Shown in pieces: positions 1 to 10,098 of a stretch of 64,000 bases of DNA (position 1 is its first letter; each line of letters starts with the position of its first letter). The stretch comes from Platycnemis pennipes. Its lineage: Eukaryota; Arthropoda; Insecta; Odonata; Platycnemididae. The stretch covers positions 74,581,672 through 74,645,671 of the forward strand of contig OW121857.1 of assembly GCA_933228895.1 (NCBI GenBank). The letters are read 5' to 3'. The notes below the pieces were generated by a model. It saw only the letters and a program-made list of their open reading frames with translations, had not been told where the DNA came from and searched no databases. Both the position numbers and the translations under genes were made by a program.

Positions 1-89
1 TTCCTACTCTAGCAAATAAAATTATTACAACGGACAGCTTTCGTCCTGACTCATCTGCACTGAATGAAATACGGAACGACTCCCAAGGA

Positions 90-480
90 CGGCTGATTCT
101 TTCATCCCGGGCCTGAAACGATACGGCGACAACTTAACACGAGCCGGAAACGAACAGAGTGGCCAGGTCGAGATGAAGAGCCCAAGCCGAGGCCTTTTGG
201 GGCCGAATAGGAACCGACCCAGACACCCCCCCCCCCCCCCACCGAAACACCTCCGACGCTTCCGACAACACGAGGCGAGGCCTTGTGAAAGCAAAATGAT
301 CGATGAGCGGGTATTCTTGCCCGAGAGAGATCAAATCGCGGGGCGGAAAGGAGGAGAGGGTCCATGAGGAGGGAAGAGAGGGGCAAAGAGGGGTTGGGAT
401 CAAAGATGCGGACAAGGGGCACGGAAAGGGAGAGGCTTAGCCGAGGCTTTTAAAGGGGCGAAATTGAGCAGATTTTTATG
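90..480. other. GC-rich island with a C-homopolymer and a purine tract
   Basis: This stretch is richer in G, C and CpG than the flanking DNA. It holds an uninterrupted C run at about 226-241. On the + strand it becomes strongly purine-biased (GGAGGAGAGGG-type) from about 336 to 434. Short open frames on both strands overlap each other and match nothing I recognise, so I read them as products of composition. A promoter-like island is possible, but no transcription start motif can be defended. Confidence 0.45.
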
Positions 481-515
481 GGGGTTCGGAGCGAGATGTT
501 TTCGCTAGCCTAAGG

Positions 516-594
516 GCTGCCAGCTCCTGAAGAGTTTATTCTGGAAGTGGCCCACTCCATGAGTGAGAAATTTCGAAATTCCGGGAGATTTAAC
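516..594 (+). repeat. Short dispersed repeat, copy a
   Basis: The segment starts GCTGCCAGCTCCTGAAGAG and continues through ATGAGTGAGAAA to GGGAGATTTAA. The same blocks occur in the same order on the minus strand at 30718-30789, with several substitutions. A third segment at 29334-29420 shares only the GCTGCCAACT start. No terminal repeats or coding capacity are visible. The class is unknown. Confidence 0.5.
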
Positions 595-2490
595 GATAGA
601 CTATAATTGAAAAACTAGTACAGAATGTGTTTTTTCATTAATGATGATCTTAATATATGTAGTTTAATCGTAATACGGATCTAGGCCTACATGGGAAGAT
701 AATTTTGAACGATTTGGTACAATTTTCTCAATTGAATTTCTCCACACTCCTCTACGTATACTTCTACCGCCACACTACTGATAAAAGCGATAAAATAAGT
801 GAGCTTAACTGCCGATATAGAGATACGAGAACTCGTTTTTCTAACGCCAATAGACGACTAAAACGCAAAAGTCTGTTTCCAAAAATATACGAACCTAACT
901 TCATAACTATTTATCGGAGTTCCTATTTATTTCTGTGTTTTTACACCAAAACTCTTTTCTTAACATAATGCCATATTCACGGAGGGTGGCTTATCATCCC
1001 ATACCACAGTGCAGTGGTTCGCAGGGGAACACGTAGGTGTAGAACAATTTTAATGAGATGGGTAGGAAAAGCCAACTGAACGCTGAGAGGCTCGTTAAAA
1101 ACCCCACGAGTGTCCCGCAGTATGCTTTATTTTCAAGAACAAACGACTCACAGGTTAACGATCTAAGCTACACCCCGTGAAATGATCCTGTTGTGGAGTA
1201 AAGGCGTAAAGAATGGAAAAATATACCGGACGAACTAAAACGAAAGCGGTGCTATCAATGCATCATTATAATAATTACCTATGGTTAGAAGACTTAATGT
1301 ATCTTTCAGAGGTAAAACGCATAGGTGAGATATTAGCCGATTACTCCAATCCCTCGATTCCAAGCAATATATCAGCACTGATTGGAAACACCGAATGTTT
1401 CAATATAACAGCTTACAAAGAGGGAAATTTCTTTAAAAACATATGAAATAAATACGATCAAGGCAATATATTCAACTCCCCCACTTGGGAGCGAATATTT
1501 TGCTTCATTATTTTTAGAGAAAAAAAATATATCGGGGACGTTTAAAACTTATAACCACTTTCCATAATATCGGTTTGAATGCGTCATTTATGAGGGTGAA
1601 CGCTCGCAATGTTAATGGTGTATGACCACAGTGGCCCCAGTCTGCTCATCATGCATGAGATGTGGACGCTGGATGAATTGACGAACATTTTCATCCAGAT
1701 ACAACATGACGTGACTTCAACCGTCAAGAGCAGCCCAGGCCTGGACGTCAAGGGAGAGAACGTAAAGACAATGGGTATCATTCCCAACACAAGAATCTAA
1801 AGCAAAACAACCCATGACTTAAAGATGTATCTTTGTTGGCCCCACCGACGCTATCTTTGAGGAATATCTTCATGGGGAGCAACCGCAACTCCTCCGTTCT
1901 GGGCCCCTCCACCACTTCCTGCACGACACGTGTAAAGGTAGACACGATCTATTGACATTGACCGTCAACGCTTGGATCAATAGAGGACGGCTGCCATCAG
2001 CAACATCGTATCAGCTGCATGTCACGTTGTCAGCCACGAAATCGGAGACCGCCATGGGGGGCAGATAGAAAACTCCATGGAAGACTACCGCTTCTGAGCA
2101 GGCCATGATTAATTACATTTAGGTGTAGTTATATTTCCGGTAAAATTAAGGAAATTCACCCCACAAAATGATTTTTGAGTTCTTCACTTTTAAAAGTACG
2201 TTACTTACTTGAAGCACCTGACGTCTAAATGGTCAGGTTGAACTCTGGTAGCCAGATAATCTCCTTTCTAGCCTATCCAAGAAAATTTCCTGATTCATCC
2301 TGGTTCTGAAACTACTTTAGATACCCCAATTTCGCCTTATCTTTTGTCACTCTGAATCTCAGAGTTAGGTACTGATAAATCGATCTTCAACGCAGGGGGA
2401 TAGCTGCCCCGCGATAAGTTGCGCATAATAAACTCCTCTTCATACTTCTTTCTAATTTGTGGCTGTAAATCTTCGAGCAGACATCAAGCA
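595..2490. other. Unassigned AT-rich DNA
   Basis: No recognisable gene. The only unusual part is a stop-free + frame at about 1816-2067 lying in a more GC-rich patch (about 1590-2070). Its translation matches nothing I know and it has no convincing start codon. Everything else is AT-rich with short random frames. Confidence 0.4.
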
Positions 2491-2494
2491 CTCA

Positions 2495-2625
2495 ACTGCC
2501 CTGAAGACGATGCCCGAGTCGAGCATCGAAACTTCGGTCAGCATGGACGATCTGAACCGGTGGAATGACCGAGAAGAATTTCTTCAATCTGTTCGCCGGG
2601 AAAGCACGCGGATTTATTGCACATC
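2495..2625 (+). mobile_element. Relic of a Penelope-like element 3' tail
   Basis: This segment aligns by eye with the 3' terminal region of the PLE at 12430-12560. Both have CTGANGA, then a hairpin, then GAAAC, then ACCGGTG, CCGAGAA, TTTCTTCA and TTCGCCGGGAAA in the same order and similar spacing. No reverse-transcriptase coding sequence remains upstream, so it is a truncated copy or solo terminal repeat of a different, diverged PLE. CTGAAGA (2501-2507), a 5-bp stem GATGC/GCATC, GAAA (2528-2531) and a UUCG-capped GTC (2537-2539) resemble a hammerhead ribozyme core, but stem I is not evident. Confidence 0.6.
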
Positions 2626-2654
2626 AAACTGCTTAAAACAAAGGACTGTAGCTC

Positions 2655-2730
2655 TTAGTTGCAAGTGTGGTGATAATTCTCCCGAACACCTCCGCGGTTG
2701 TGCGCTGGGTATTACGTAGATATAGAAGTA
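2655..2730 (+). repeat. Diverged CR1/L2-like LINE 3' tail
   Basis: CACCTCCGCGGTTGTG followed by GGGTATTACGTAGAT resembles the 3' stem-loop and tail shared by about fifteen copies in the window, best preserved at 55068-55146. The left arm is poorly conserved, so this is the weakest member apart from the ending. Confidence 0.4.
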
Positions 2731-2914
2731 TATGCAATTTTCATTGGGGTTACAAACGCATATTAAACCCTAAAATATCTTTCCTCATTTTCCAGCAAGA
2801 GTAAAAGTTGAACGGAACAAGCTAACCAATGCGCGATCAGTAATTTTGACATATGACGATTTGTCTGGGATATATTTTCAGGGTTAAATGTGTTATTTGA
2901 AAAGTATAGGGAAT

Positions 2915-2990
2915 CAGTTTGGTGTGATAGCGAGAATAATGGCTTCCATTCCCGAGGACCGGGTTAGAATCCCGGTTAAAGCAGATATTT
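2915..2990 (+). repeat. Degenerate tRNA-like SINE head
   Basis: A GATAGCGAGAATAATGGC stretch, resembling a pol III A box, is followed at a tRNA-like distance by GGGTTAGAATCCCGG, which resembles a B box inside a T-arm. No acceptor stem can be drawn, so this is not a tRNA gene. The boundaries are uncertain. Confidence 0.35.
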
Positions 2991-3587
2991 TAGCGCCATA
3001 CCGAACCCTAACTGAGTTCCGATTGGAAAGCCATTCAAGTACGATAAAAAACAGTGGATCCCTTGACACCATTCGCTGAGTTGCCAAATGCCGTATACGG
3101 TTTTCTTTCCTGATGCTACTTACGCAGATAAGCTCAGTCTTAGACGTCAAAACGGCCTTGTAGACAAAGATACGAACCTGGAAAGACAGAAAAAGGTAAA
3201 TATTAGTCAAATGCCACATTCCAACAAAAAAAACTTAAACTTGATACCTATTTAACCGACAATACGCATAAAAAAATGTACCAATGTATGATAGCAACGA
3301 TTTCTCAATGCTGACTGCAGAAGTATAACGTCTTTAGTTGGAAGAACAGGAGAATTCGGCGATCAGGTTTGTCTCTTGGCCAGAGTAGTGGCCTTCTCTA
3401 TCATGGACACGAGTTCGAAGCTCGGTTGAGGCAGATTTTTTAGTGATAGACCGGCCCCTTCTTGGGAACTGTAGTGAGGGCACATCAAATGCAGTGCTCC
3501 GTCCGTCAGATGGGAAGTTAAACCGCGCCTTTCGTAATGAGAAGTCTAATGTCGACTCCAGAAATTGACTCCACCCTTCCTCTGCAG

Positions 3588-4011
3588 CAGGCACGTAGGC
3601 TGAAGCCCCAGAAATTTTTTCCCAATAATTTTGTCGCTCTGATGTTCACTGGGCATGATAATCCGGATTACACCACGTATAATTCAGGTGTCAAGTGTCT
3701 TGTAATGTGATAAGTAGTTTGATGCATGTGTGATTAATAATTGTTCTTTTCAATCTGATCTGTATGTATGTGTTGAACTTCTGTTCTGGGGCCGGTCAAA
3801 TTAACTGCTTCATAACAAGGTCAGCAGTGAACTTTACCAGTGAGAAGAGATAGGAATAGGCACTGTGAAAGTAAATACCAACCACTGAAAATTTAAAGGA
3901 AGAAATTTGTAACATGTCGGCACCGTACGGAAAAGGCTGAGTTGTTTCAAGTTACGCTACACTAAACTTAAATATTACACCCCCCGAAGGAAATGTCTAG
4001 CTACGTGCCTG
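3588..4011. mobile_element. hAT-like miniature DNA element, copy A
   Basis: Both ends carry CAGGCACGTAG in inverted orientation (3588 onward, and ending at 4011). The flanking 8-mers, CTCTGCAG on the left and CTCCGTGG on the right, differ only by three transitions, as expected of an old 8-bp target duplication. Short TIRs starting CAG with 8-bp duplications are the pattern of hAT elements; this class assignment is inference. There is no transposase frame. The interior GAACTTTACCAGTG...AAGTAAATACCAA...GTTACGC block is shared with copy B at 26538-26760, which lacks about 190 bp of copy A's interior. Confidence 0.65.
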
Positions 4012-6835
4012 CTCCGTGGTTTAAAAAAATCCCGACCCATTTCCAATTAGCTCCATCCTAAATGGCGTGAAAGACCTCACCCGAATAATGACAGCTACGA
4101 CCATTTGAACAGTGCTTTTAAATCAATATTGGCACGGTTGCATTTTTGAGGCAACACACTATTAAACTCGGGGTGGGGAAGATATATTATGCTGCCCCAC
4201 AAGAAGAGATCTGCTGAAACCAGACCATTCATAGGAAAGTTTCAAAATCGAACACCGACTGCAGACAGAAACCCTCACGCATCCTCAAAGGGGGAAATCA
4301 CCGTGACCTCGTCAGGAAAGACTCACGCAAAGCGACGGATCTAAGAACGCAGCGCGGCCGGATAGTGGAACGGGGTTTGACGCTCCGCACGGAGACAAGT
4401 GGCACGTACAAGGCATTGACGGCGGAGGAGCTGTCAAGTCAAAAGGAAAAGAAGGCTTCGGAGGCGAGCGTAGGCCGACGGACCGCTTCCCTGCACCGCG
4501 GGAATCGATAAGCGAGAGGGGATGGAGGAAGCAGATGCCGCGGGAGAAGTCCCGCCACTTACGGCCCAGCCATCGAAAGGACACGGGGGATGTGGGACAG
4601 CCGGGAGATGCAGTGGGGCGCGGGGGAGAGAGAGAATGAGGAACGAGATAGGAAACTTCGTGCATTGAGCCAAGGCACGGCTCCCCACATTACGTAACCG
4701 AAAGAGTAGCTGCCCCAAAACACAGTCTATATCGAATGAAGTAAAATATCGAACGACGTGAAGGAAATAGTCAATAGAACATCTCAGGCAAAGAGGGCAT
4801 CCTACCAAAAGAAGAATCTACTGCAAGCAGGAGCGAGGAAGCAAGGTAACACGGTTATTTACAGAGATGAGGTACTGCTGCCGTGACGTCCTAAATAAGA
4901 CCCCTCTATATCTCAGCTCCCATTAAAGTTAGAAAAAAATCTTTTATCTCTTATTTTTATAAATTTTACAGGGTAGAGTTCGTTCTAATTCGCCTCTCAA
5001 AAATCTGTAAACGCCAATCGAATTGTAATTCAAACGCGTATCACTACTCAATTAAAAAGGGACGAGTCCTGAAAAACGTGTAGAACACTTTAAGACAGTA
5101 GGCATATTTTTAAGGTGATAAAATTTTGGATTTCTTTTGAAGCTCTATCGCTGTTCCATTATGTTGTAGAGATGACTAAGTCTTTCTTGTGAACTTTGTA
5201 AACGCCGTACGTACGTGAAATTAAACCCAATTATGGTCAAACACACGGAAAAGTATTTGTTTTTATTTTCACAATAACTCCAGACAGCTCTAACATAATT
5301 ATGAGACGATTACTTTAGAAAATCTTAGGTATGAATGGTTTATTTACAGGAGTTATTGACGTGGAAATCAATTAAGTTCAATACGAAATTAGTACTCGTA
5401 TGCATTATATTGAAATTTTTAAACTTCATAAACATACAATCAAATATTTCTTTCCGATATGAGGTAAAACCTTAACTTAACTTTGGATGAGATACAACAG
5501 TTATCTATATATAACCTATTGTAATAAAATTATCTAGAATTTAATTAAAAATTAACAGGATTTGTTTGTTTAATATTAATAAATTCAATTAAATACTGTT
5601 CGATGTTCTGTTCGAGCAGGTCTTCACCCAGCAATGGCAAGCGCATGTAAATGTTAACAAGGTTATTAATACTCTTCCCGTTACAATTCTAGAGCCCGCG
5701 ACATCAATACTACTAAAATAAAACGGAGGGCAGTTTTTCATGTATCAAATACGACAAGCAACACTTGAATGACAAATGTTTAAAAACGCTCGACACTCAT
5801 GATAAATATTACGACAACCAGCTTTTGGAATAGGAGCGAATAAATAACCCTTGCAGGCATCATACGCGATCTGCTCCCGATATTCGTCAGCTCGGGAGTT
5901 AAGCCTGCCAACCACAGGCGCATCCCTTCTCAAGCTGCAAAAAAAAACCACTTGGTCTCCCCGAAGGATATTCGTCTCTTAGCCTTAAAGACGTCACTCC
6001 GCCCATCTCCGAGCTACGCATAAGCGACCCTACGCGGCCCTGAGGCGAGCGGAAAAAAAATCTAATCCTCCCACGGCTTCGACGAGACGCGTCAATCAAC
6101 GCAGAGTTCACGGAGACGCCCGAGAATTTATTCCTGCGGGCGCCGAAAACGCGGTCGTCTTTGACGCGACACATGCGCGCTCCCCGAAGTTTTTCTCTCT
6201 TCCCATCCATTCTGATTCGAGTGAGCGAATTTATATTGCGCGGAATGAGACGAGGAACGTTTTGGGGGAGTTGGAGGGAATATGAGTATGTCAAAGGATA
6301 TTGAAAAGGCGGCGGATGTCAAGCAGTGGTTACGGGGAGGACCGCCCTAGCGTTGGGGACCGGGGAGGAAAAATGTACCGAGTGCGGTGAGCATGCCTCC
6401 GCTACGTGTCGCGGAGAAAATTACATCGGGATAACAGGAACGTACGCGGTCTATAAGCGTTCAGCGCGCCGTAGCAAGGAAGGGAAGCCAGTTGGGGAAC
6501 GTCATGCATAAACTTCGTAGCATGAACCTCAAATTTTGTATTTCAAATTCGGATACCGAAGGCTACCCCGGAATTAGTTCCAACGACCACAGTTCAACAA
6601 CCGAAAGAGAGACGAATCTGGTGCAACACGGTAAGATAGAGAAGCTAAAAGATTCTTTTTTCCACGCATAATTACGGACAGTAATACATTAAACGTAGCT
6701 ACCGGGGTGATATTAAGAAATTTATTATGGATTATTCAATACTATTTATGCATACCTGCATGATTCTAAGAGTCAATGTTATTCTATTTTGAACGGTTGA
6801 AAAAATTAGCTAATATTTATTTATGTATGTACCAT
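4012..6835. other. Unassigned intergenic or intronic DNA with two GC-rich islands
   Basis: No gene or repeat recognised. Purine-rich, CpG-containing DNA occurs at about 4310-4660 and a second GC-rich island at about 5900-6510. The open frames in these islands overlap on both strands and look like composition artefacts. The intervening 4860-5700 is very AT-rich. Confidence 0.4.
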
Positions 6836-6839
6836 GACG

Positions 6840-7025
6840 TTGATGTAGTAGTGCATCTGAACTAGTAGTGCACTGTAGTAGTGCATCTGTAAATAGCAAT
6901 TTTTTCTTACGAAAATATATATTTACTGTACGAATAAAAAACCTAATTTGGACTAATAAAAACCCTGCACTGTAGTGACTTGTGCAATTAATTGGACTAA
7001 TAAAAAACCTGCATTACTGTGACTT
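6840..7025 (+). repeat. Short local tandem duplications
   Basis: TGTAGTAGTGCATCTG-like words occur twice within about 6840-6893. Further on, a block beginning GGACTAATAAAAA and ending GTGACTTG occurs at about 6948-6981 and again at about 6991-7025, with a few differences. These look like local slippage duplications. No coding potential. Confidence 0.5.
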
Positions 7026-7044
7026 GACCCCTTGATTTAAAATT

Positions 7045-7100
7045 CACGTTTGGTGATGGTTAACCCCCAGCCTCATACATTTACGGTGACTTGCAGGGTA
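7045..7100 (+). repeat. CR1/L2-like LINE 3' tail copy
   Basis: GGTTAACCCCCAGCCTCATAC, then GGTGACTTGCAGGGTATTA, matches the arms and end of the 3' stem-loop seen best at 55068-55146. Substitutions are scattered through both arms. No RT remnant lies immediately upstream. Confidence 0.6.
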
Positions 7101-7379
7101 TTATGTTGAAGCAAAATTAAGTAAGGATAAAATATTATTAAATAATTTACCACCATACATCCATATTACAATTTCTAAGTGAATATATCCATTCTCGCTA
7201 AGCACACTCCTTGGCACAGTTGTCGCAGTATAGTCACCGAAGATAACAGGTGTTTTGCATAGATAAAGTATAGGGTGATAATAGCAAAACAGGCTACTCA
7301 ATTTAATAAAAACCTTCCAAGAGACAATCATGCATCTAGAAACTCCGAAAAGGTTTAGAAAAATATTCACATAGAGTAC

Positions 7380-7700
7380 ACTGCTTTATGGAAGTGAGAT
7401 TAGGACCATCGTGAGGAGGGGGACACATCATTTAGAAGTTGCAGAAATGTGAATTTGGATGAGAATGTTAAAAAAAGCTAGCTAGAAAAAAAGAAACGCG
7501 TAGGTTTTAAAGGAAATAAACGAAAAGAAAATAATATTTAAAACATTGGAAAGGGGTAACATTAAATTTATGGATCACCTGTTTAGACATAATAGTATTA
7601 TTGTCAACATTATGGGGAAGAAGGTAAACTAGAAGAAGGAATAGAGAAATCCAAGGAATAACTTCGAAGATCTTAGGCCCCTCTGACTTTACCTCGCGCG
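7380..7700 (+). pseudogene. Decayed C-terminal end of a non-LTR reverse transcriptase
   Basis: Translation gives a broken series of blocks: LLYGSE, then LEVAEM.IWMRMLK, then VLKEIN, then IKFMDHLFRHNS, then a basic end. Several stop codons lie between them. This order is the familiar C-terminal region of arthropod endonuclease-RT retrotransposons (Y-G-S/C-E...RRLE...W-RRM...I-G-H...). The fragment is 5'-truncated, with no fingers/palm domain. It is one of six such remnants here and is certainly inactive. Confidence 0.65.
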
Positions 7701-7749
7701 TAATTTTGCTCGGACATCTCCTAGCACGTTGATTCAAAAAGTATTTGAA

Positions 7750-9600
7750 CATTTTGGTGCTTGAATAGGTGATGATGATCTTTGATTAAGCGGTGATGTT
7801 CTTTAGGAATGTGTGTAGAGCAGATATGGTAATCATATACCATCGTGGCGACTTTCAGGGGGTGACTACACGCCCGGTATGTATTACTGTCACGTAAGCA
7901 ATCCTATTCTTAGTAACTGCGTCATCGGTTTTATCTTTTAATCAAACAATTTACTTCCATCTCCCCCGAAAATATGCGCCATGGCTCACAAATATTTCCA
8001 GCAAAGTAAAATAAATGACGGGTGTAAAACTGCATACGATTCAGCAAATGTCAATACACGCTATTAAACGAAACTTTGAAGATGGCCGATAAAAATGCGT
8101 TACTTTCGTCGGCCCGCCAGCATCAAATTTATGGATGCCCGCATTGCTTTTGAATGCTGACTCCAAGCTCCCCATCCATCCTTTCCTCCCGCGGGAGAAA
8201 CTCACATCTGGAGAGGGAAACAATAAAAAATGAACCGAATGCCATCAAAGATTGAGCGAACATTTTTCCAGATTTACACGAACATAAAGCCTACTCCCGA
8301 ACAACGCTCGAGAACGATTACGGGTGCCCCTCCCTTATATATAAATATATATATGGGTTGCACGCCGGCCTGGTTCCCTAAACACCCGCAGCTACCAAAA
8401 GCCACCCGCCCCAAACTTAGAATCTGTGCGCAGAACACGTTCTGCATATCTCTCAAGACTTTGAAACACGGCGTTATCCGTAGTCATAAAACTGGAGGGA
8501 GGCCTAAGGAACCTTCGGGCCCTTCGACAAGGACTCGTGATTCCGCGATCAATCAGAGACCCTCGACCCTCCCCTTCACCAGACCACATCCTCAAGCAGA
8601 CCCCTATAGCCTTTAGGTCCCGAGCCCCCCTCTCCGGCCATCCAAACCGTTTTCACGCCCTAGTTACTTTCACCCATTCCCTTCACCCTGCAGGGTTACA
8701 CGGCCCCCTGACCCATGCGGAACCACAGCACTTCACTCGACGGAGACAGGCTCATCAAAAGATCTTCAGAAGTTCCTCCCGCAACGGCGCTGCCTTACTC
8801 GTATCTTGTCTGCATGCCGAGGCCTAGTATTTCGAGGCTCGAAAACCACCTCCTGACGGCTCGGTGGAAGAGCAACGGGATAATGCGATAATCTTAAGCG
8901 ATGATTAATGGAGAGAGGGAAAGCAGAATGGGTGGTTGGAGGTTCTCGTGGGCTTCGGTGGAGGGCAATACTATGTGGAATTCCGTAATAGACACGCGGA
9001 AAAATGTTTGAGTCCACTCAACAGAAGATTTACTCAATCAACATAGGTAATTCAAAATCAATGTAGCGTCTTAGGAGGTTGACACGAAAAGTGAAAGTCA
9101 TGTCATTTTTTTATATTTTCAGCACTTATAGAACTAAAGTTCCTCTATCTAATAAAGTAAAGATAATTAAACTAACCCGTACTCCTTTTTGCACAAATTG
9201 CATTTGAAATTACATACTATTACGGCGAGAATGGCCATCACATGGGAATATAACGTTTAAAAATACCATAGTGACATGTCATTTTTGCAAACAACTGATA
9301 TTTTATGCGTAATGTCACAAGGAATAAAATCACACGAAAAAAAGGCATCAACCCACCGTATTTTTCGCTAAATCGACCAATTACTGCGCTTATAGCAGAC
9401 GAAATGCGTTAGTTGACTTCAAGTGGCGCTGCGGTCGCTGTAGCAAAAATGTATGGCGTATGAATAATATCATTACTAATGAGATATTAAAGAATATTTC
9501 AGAATAATATTATAACATAACCTTTGATAGTAATATTCTGGTGTTATACGTTAGTAAATTCATTGAGTACATGAATTTATTTCAGTAACGTAAATGTTGA
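7750..9600. other. Unassigned DNA
   Basis: No gene recognised. A somewhat C-rich patch at about 8380-8830 produces overlapping frames on both strands that I take as spurious. A short TATATAAATATATATATG run lies near 8337-8355. The rest is AT-rich. Confidence 0.35.
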
Positions 9601-9624
9601 ATTGTAATAGAATGTTGAAAGGTA

Positions 9625-9840
9625 ATAAAAGGGGATGGTGTATTGAAGGAGGTGATTGAGGGAAGAGCGTTGGGTAAGCGGGGAAGAGGGAGAAGAAGAA
9701 CGGGTAGCTTGGATGGAATGATAGGTGGCAGAAGGTATGTGGCGCTGAAGAGGAACATCGTGTGAAATTTAGGGGGTGAGAAGAATTAAATGTCCATTTA
9801 AACCTACCTTCACCGGTAGAATACTAATAATAAATAATAA
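9625..9840 (+). pseudogene. 3' end of a non-LTR retrotransposon (RT C-terminus and tail)
   Basis: One frame reads LKEVIEGRALGKRGRGRR and then TGSLDGMIGGRRYVALKR. This is the basic GKRGRGRxR motif near the C-terminus of endonuclease-RT type non-LTR elements. A stop follows, then an A/T-rich end with AATAATAAATAATAAATG that fits a short simple-repeat tail. It is heavily 5'-truncated. It resembles the remnants at 14035 and 26098, but the sequences are not close enough to call one family. Confidence 0.6.
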
Positions 9841-10098
9841 ATGTTGAATTGACTCCATCGTCGAGCTGATTAAAGTTATCATAAAAAATAAATCCTTCGA
9901 CTTTCCATCGTATTTCTTGTGATAATTTTCTTTGTGAAGTAAGGATCACTTAGCAGGCATATACTCGTACTTAAATTAATAAGATTCCTTAGACAAATTG
10001 ACTCAAGCAGCTGCGAGCCAACCTCCTTAAGGAGTGGACAGAATTCCTGAAGATGCTACCATTATATAAACGTGTTGATAGAGTAAATATTCAACCAA

